From Poecilobothrus nobilitatus (lineage: Eukaryota > Arthropoda > Insecta > Diptera > Dolichopodidae), in the NCBI GenBank assembly GCA_947095535.1, contig OX352773.1:232171477-232235476 (forward strand): DNA of 64,000 bases. The letters are read 5' to 3'. The notes beneath the pieces are model-generated. The model saw only the letters and a list, made by a program, of their open reading frames with translations. It was not told where the DNA came from and did not search any database. Positions within the stretch are counted from its first letter, which is position 1. Each line of letters begins with the position of its first letter. Both the position numbers and the translations under genes were made by a program. Below are positions 58,453 to 64,000 of the stretch, in pieces.

Positions 58453-59493
58453 TATACCCGTATGAACTATGTTCAAGGGTATAATAAATTTGCCATTACG
58501 TTTGTGACACCTTAAAGGAGTCGAGCTAGATATAGTGTCAAAGGTATGGATCGGCTCAGAATCGAATTCTGAGTCGATTAAGCCATGTACGTCCATCCGT
58601 CCATCCGTCCGTCCGTCAGCACGATAACTCAAAAAATAAAGGAGCTAGGAGGCTGAAATTTTTTTTACGGCACTTTTGCAAAATTGTTAGTTTTGCTATT
58701 TAAATCCAACATTTTCGGTCGGCGGATTCGAGTAGCTGCCATACAACTTCCATCTTTATATAGAAATAACTCAGTATCTATTCAAGCTAGGTTTCTGAAA
58801 TTTTGCAAGTAATGATCAAATTTTATGGCAACCACTTTTGCAAAATTTGGTTGTGGTGGTGCGACAGGTTCGGGTAGCTGCCATACAACTTATCCGTTTA
58901 AATGAGAATAACTCAGTGTCTATTGAAGCTAGGAACCTGAAATTTAGTAAAGAGGTGTCGGGTTATAGGCCAACAACTTTTGTAAAAGTTGGTTAATCTA
59001 GAGCAGCCGGTTCAGGCTTCTTGCATCTCTTGGAACTTAATGAAGCTAGGCGTCTGAAATCTTGCAAATGATGATCAAGTTTCATGGCAACCACTTTTGC
59101 AAAATTTGGTTGTGGTGGTGCGACGGATTCGGGTAGCTGTCATACAACTTATCCGTTTAAATGAGAATAACTCAGTGTCTGTTGAAGCTAGGAACCTGAA
59201 ATTTAGTAAAGAGGTGTCGAGTTATAGGCCAACAACTTTTGTAAGATTTGGTTGGTCTAGAGCAGCCGGTTCAGGCTTCTTGCACCTCTTGGAACTTAAT
59301 GAAGCTAGGCGCAATAGATTCAGGTAGCTGTCATACAACTCCACAATTTACATAAATATATCTCTGTAGTTCGGTACTAAAACATCTGAATGTTTTTAAA
59401 AGATGATCAAGTTTTATAGAAACAGGATATATTACGTTCATACGGGTATCCCAGAGTTGACACAGTCTACTCTACTGCACTCTTCCTCGTTTA
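58453..59493 (+). mobile_element. Family B, copy 4
   Basis: Complete, about 1.04 kb: TATACCCGTATGAAC/GGGTATA hairpin start, CAAAGGTATGGATCGGCTC, a short GTCC run interrupted by ATCC (58591-58617), ACGATAACTCAAAAA, units with GGTAGCTGCCATACAAC and AGCCGGTTCAGG, the 3' arm ACGTTCATACGGGTAT, AGAGT...ACTCT hairpin and CTTCCTCGTTT. It is very similar to copy 2. The frames 58435-58632 and 59097-59327 are repeat shadows. Confidence 0.82.
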
Positions 59494-60889
59494 ATTTAAA
59501 TTAAAGTTAAAAAAAATGAACAAAAATTATTGCGAAATTATTTTTTTTTATTTTTTCACTTAATATGTGTTATTTAAAAAGTATTAAAACGATTATAAAC
59601 GGACAATTAAAAACCCAAATATTAAATTTTGATTATTAAAAATACAATATAAAATTTTTCTTTGGTCCGACTAAAATGGTTTTCATAATTTTCTGCTCTG
59701 GATTCTTTTCCGCACTTTAATTCAATTAAAAATGTTTCAAAAACAAACCACATTTATGAAAAACCCCCTTTATAGAACATTTGTGATGTAATTTTTATAT
59801 TCCGTTCCATTGATTCTCAAAATTAAGGCAAATTTTTTAAATTTTTTTACCGTTTCTATTTCTTTATTCCAAAAAGACACCTCATCAAAAAATTGTGTAA
59901 ACAAAATCCATTTGGAGAATATTTTCCATATTTTAAAGAATGTCATATAAATTTATTTAAATTGGGCAACAAAGTCAATATTATTATTAATATATTATTA
60001 ATTAAATTCATCAAGCTGTGAGTTATTTCATTTTGTCAATCAAAAAAAAATAAAACCTAAATCAAATTTAAAGTATATTTACTATAGATCAGGAATATAA
60101 AGAATTTTATATACCTAGTAATTTACTTTTACATTTTTTAGTTTTTGGTAGAAGTATTCCATATCTATGGTTCCTTTAGCATAGAATCTTCCGCAGTATA
60201 GACAGAAAAATCTTTTTTGAAATTGTAGTATCGAATGTATGACAAGTATTGTCCTTTAACTTTAGAGAAATATTTCTGTTAAAATAAGCTACTTTCCGAT
60301 GAACAGTTTAGGCTGGAAACACACAGGCAAATAGATATATTATATTGTATGTGATTCATTTTACATCTAATAGATAAATTTTAATATTACAAATTAATCT
60401 GCACTGATAAAACTAGCGCAAAAGATTGAAATGGAGGTTAAGGCAATAAAGTTAAAACGTTGTAAAATTATAGCAAAAGTATAATATGATAACAAATTTT
60501 TAAATTACAGCAAATTTTTCTACAATAAACTAAAATACAATTCAGTAGAAAACTTAAAATACTAATGAATTTCACTATGATTGACTTCAAACTTTGTACA
60601 TATATGGCTCTATGCTAAAGAAATTTGCTGTGGGTACAAAGTAGCTGCATTTGTATTTCCATTGTGTTGCAAGAGTTTTTCAAATATTTTTTCTTTTAAC
60701 TCATTTCTGCATGTTGATATGACAATTATTTTTTTTAAACTACTTATATCCTAAATTTTGTTGAGATTTGAGAAAAAATGAAATATTTGAAAGAAACTCG
60801 TACAATGATTGTTGCTCGTTAAGCATGTAATAGCAGTTATGTATTGGTATATTCGTATATACTATGAGATATAGACATGAACATATAAT
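59494..60889. other. AT-rich DNA without recognisable genes
   Basis: No supported feature. Confidence 0.4.
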
Positions 60890-61505
60890 ATATTGTGTTT
60901 CCATAAAATTTGATCATCTTTTACAAAATTTCAGAAGTCTCTTTTATTACAAGATATGCAAGGTATCTGAATCTGTTGAGATAGAGCAACTAAACTTCAT
61001 ATAAACTATTCTGATAAAACTTGATAATTTTTTAGAAAATTTCAGATGTTTAGTTTTATTTATTACCAAAATATGATTACATAAAGTATGCTTTGCTTTT
61101 ATAAAAAAGGAAGTTATATGGCAGCTAACAGAAACCTGCTACTATAGACTAATCAAACTTTGCAGAAGTTTTGGCATGCAGCTTGACATCTTTTTACAAA
61201 TTTTAAAAGCTTTAAGAAACACTGAGTTATTTTCATTTAAATCTGAAAGTTGTATGGCATCTGCTAAAACACGCCGGCCGAACTTGGGCAATTTAAATAT
61301 CTAAACTAAAAATTTAGTAAATGTGAAATAGTAATTTACAAAAATCTAGCTACTTTGTTTTTTGAGTTACCGTGCTGACGAATAATCACACGGACGGACG
61401 AACGTATAGATGGATAAATCGTTCAACTCCTTTAAACTGTCAAAATTATAATAACAAATTTATTATACCCTTGTTTATTATCGAACTATGTTCATACGAG
61501 TACAA
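60890..61505 (-). mobile_element. Old family B copy (copy 6)
   Basis: Reverse strand keeps the order of the family: a GATCATCTTTTACAAAATTTC phrase, AGTTATATGGCAGCTAAC, GTTGTATGGCATCTGC, TTTTTGAGTTACCGTGCTGACG, a CGGACGGACGAACG microsatellite remnant (about 61392) and TTATTATACCC with GAACTATGTTCATACGAG at the 5' end near 61500. The many substitutions make it much older than the copies at 27203 and 58453. Confidence 0.6.
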
Positions 61506-62012
61506 ACATTTCCTAACGTCCTAACACTATATGACAATGAGTTCTTAAGTTCAATGAGTTAAAGAATAATAATGAAATTAGTTAATCTAATTCCAAATTT
61601 TAATAACATTTTCTAACTTCCCGTAATTTTTAAGTTGGTGAGGAATATTTAATTCGTCCAATTAAATTTAATTCATGTCATTAATATATTTAATAACGAA
61701 GTTTGGATTCTATACAAAAAAAATCACCTAGGGTGCTTATCACAACATAGAGTTTTTGCCAGGTAATCAAAGTGTAAATTGCGATGTGATACACTTGATA
61801 CAATTCGGAACACTGACTTTGGCAAAATAAAAAATGTTATAAGGTAGGGTTTGGTTCAAAGTGCAATAAGTTGTGTAAGTACACATATAATATAATAAAG
61901 TTGAAATACTTTACCTACCTTCTACTTCGATGTTGCATATGCAAAGATTTATAGACCTTATGGTCTAGATTAGTAAAAATAATTTAACTAACTATGTTTT
62001 TTATATGTACCT
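61506..62012. other. AT-rich spacer
   Basis: No supported feature. Confidence 0.4.
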
Positions 62013-62317
62013 ATGACCGGATTCTGCAATGGTGCAAATGAATTGATGACTTTCAGTTTACAGTGATTTTCAATTCCGCAATTTTTGCGAATGAAAAATT
62101 TGACATTTAGTTTGCACGGTGCGAAGTTTTTTCACCAAGTATTTATCAGTGCAAATGCAAATGAGAATGTAAACGAGAAAAACAGTATTTTTATTAATTA
62201 TAAAAAAAATGGAAAATTTTATTGTTGTATACTTTAGTTCAGCGCTGTTTATAATTCATTCAGAGTTTCAGTTTTCACCTCACAAATGCACCGTTGTGGA
62301 ATCCGTCCCTTGGTCAA
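62013..62317. mobile_element. Candidate MITE with imperfect terminal inverted repeats
   Basis: Left end ATGACCGGATTCTGCAATGG then TGCAAATG (62013-62040). The right end read in reverse is TTGACCAAGGGACGGATTCC followed by ACAACGGTGCATTTG (to about 62281). Roughly 18 of 23 bases match over the core CGGATTC...GGTGCA. The 305-bp interior has no frame, and no target duplication is certain. A small non-autonomous DNA transposon is the best explanation. Confidence 0.5.
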
Positions 62318-64000
62318 TATAAAAATAAAAAAATCGCTGAGAAAATCCTTCATGTTTCATGTACATTTCATTATTCATTCAGAACGTATAAAATATGTAC
62401 TTTAGCTAGATTTTGTAGATATTAAATGTAACTATGTTTTATATACTATTGTGCCAATTTATTTTGAATTTCAAAATTATTTCATAAAATAGACATTCTT
62501 TAAATTTTTAGTGTGATATTGTTCAACTTTTTTATTTCCTATTATTATTTAGAAATTTCAATCTCCATATACCTATCTTACATCTCCATATACCTATGGA
62601 GTGTAAATTTGGACAAATTATATTTTATCATGAAACCAGATGAAACTTAATTTTGTTTAATCTGAAGATTTTCAGGTATCAAAAAAAGATTTCAAAATAA
62701 ATTATCAGAAGTAATTTATTTTCAAAAATATTATTAAAATTTAAAATCAATTTCAGTAATGTTGTTGAAATTTTATACATTGACTCTCAGCACGTATTCT
62801 TGCAATCCCATTTGTGAGAATTCATTTTAAAGATAAGTAATACATATAGATAGATAGATTTTCATTCAATTATACATTGTTTGTGAATGTGTACATCAAT
62901 ACGAAAATATACAGGATGCTCCACAATAGATATGAATAATATTGGATGTGGTATAGGAAATGTTAAAATGTGGTATAGGAAATGAATTTCTTTTCCAAAA
63001 ACTAAAGCTTAGTCAAATATGAATAAAAAATTACTTAGTGGATGCGCCCTATGCTCGTTATAGAAGTAATAAGCAAAACAAAAATCCCCAAATTTTAAAA
63101 ATGAACTAAACCTAGAAAAAAATGAATTAATTCCCAATAAGTTAAATTTTACCAAAGTATTGGGAATTAGTTAATTTTTGTTCTTGGCGGTTGGTAACTT
63201 GGGGTTTAATTCATAGCGCCCTAAATATTATGATAATTTTGAAAAGTAAAAATTGACATTAAAAGATGAAGAATCGTGCATCATATCTTATGTTTGAAAC
63301 TTAAATTTCCATACCTAGAAACTCGAAAATTTCGTTAATCAAAAAGATGGTTATGTGGTTAGGGAAATATTGAATTTATTGCCTATAATTTTTGTATCTT
63401 ATATTCCTGTTAACCTGTTTAATCCTATGATATTTATCTATTAAAGGTTATAGTTAGTTCTCTGCCATAGACAATTTTCTTTATTTAAACCTCCACTATA
63501 CTATATAATTTTACTTTTTATTTACTTTTTTACTCTCCATATAAATGGAGGTTATTTACATAAAATACCATATTTTCCTGCAACTTCGGGACACCTTGTA
63601 ATAAATAATTATATTTAAAATAGCAAATAAATTTAATATTGTAAATTCTCTTAAAGGGACAATTAAGAAAATAGAAATTTACAAGTGTCTAAAATTTGCC
63701 TAACTAATCTAATAGAATTTAATACCTATCTTTAATAATATAATAATAATATAAGATAGTAAATATTTGTTTTATATAGCACCAACTATAATTCTCTTTT
63801 TAAGAGAAAATTTTATTTTAATAAAATATAAATTTATTTAAATTTAAAAATAATTTTTCTCAGATATTTTTCGTTTCATTTTAAAATTTCCATTGCAGAT
63901 TTTTGACTTTAAAAAATTGAAAGAAATTATTATTTTTAAGGGTGATAATACCTATATCGCTGAATAATTTAGGCTGTACCAAATATTAAACCTATTCCGA
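62318..64000. other. AT-rich DNA without recognisable genes
   Basis: No supported feature to the window end. Confidence 0.4.

Overview
The window is AT-rich eukaryotic DNA (roughly three quarters A+T by eye) with no convincing host gene, rRNA or functional tRNA. What can be read is almost entirely mobile-element DNA. Several repeat families have a layout I know from flies: a TA-rich stretch, a short core containing GAGTCGATTTAGC, then a (GTCC)n microsatellite and a stretch beginning ACGATAACTCAAAAA. This is the design of the dipteran 'mini-me' and related non-autonomous Helentron (HINE/DINE-like) elements. I therefore infer a brachyceran fly. The species cannot be named from this sequence.

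Layout. 1-117 is an old end of family B. 2.1-3.0 kb is family F, with an inverted partner at 52.07-52.97 kb. 3.1-3.7 kb holds a LINE relic. 3.94-7.88 kb is a family E copy split by a large family A copy (4.93-7.75 kb) that carries about 15 tandem units of about 147 bp. 9.8-10.65 kb is a short inverted family A copy. 12.38-12.65 kb is a tRNA-derived SINE. 15.2-22.2 kb holds two family C copies; the second is split by a family B copy (17.88-20.71 kb) carrying a 307-bp higher-order repeat. 22.8-24.2 kb is a pogo/Tigger-like TA-flanked element with a family E copy inside and a large palindrome near its right end. 24.6-25.6 kb is a complete-ended but internally deleted mariner. 27.2-29.5 kb holds family B and A copies. 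33.55-33.74 and 38.23-38.52 kb are two more SINEs, and 37.3-37.8 kb is a mariner fragment. 39.4-51.9 kb is a cluster of five Helitron copies: one inverted and four in direct orientation, the last three nearly or exactly end to end. 56.3-59.5 kb holds two family B copies and a family E copy interrupted by a LINE tail with a 9-bp target duplication. 60.9-61.5 kb is an old family B copy and 62.0-62.3 kb a candidate MITE.

Families A, B, C and E share one design. There is an inverted arm at the 5' end, the same arm slightly inside the 3' end, a hairpin after it, and a T-rich 3' terminus. Family C combines B-type ends with an E-type body, so modules appear to be exchanged. Family A, family B and the Helitron each carry internal tandem arrays with a monomer of about 145-154 bp. 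The only protein-coding traces are broken transposases (mariner) and the zinc-knuckle tails of two LINEs. Reading frames over other repeats mostly lack an ATG and look like chance frames of non-coding repeats.
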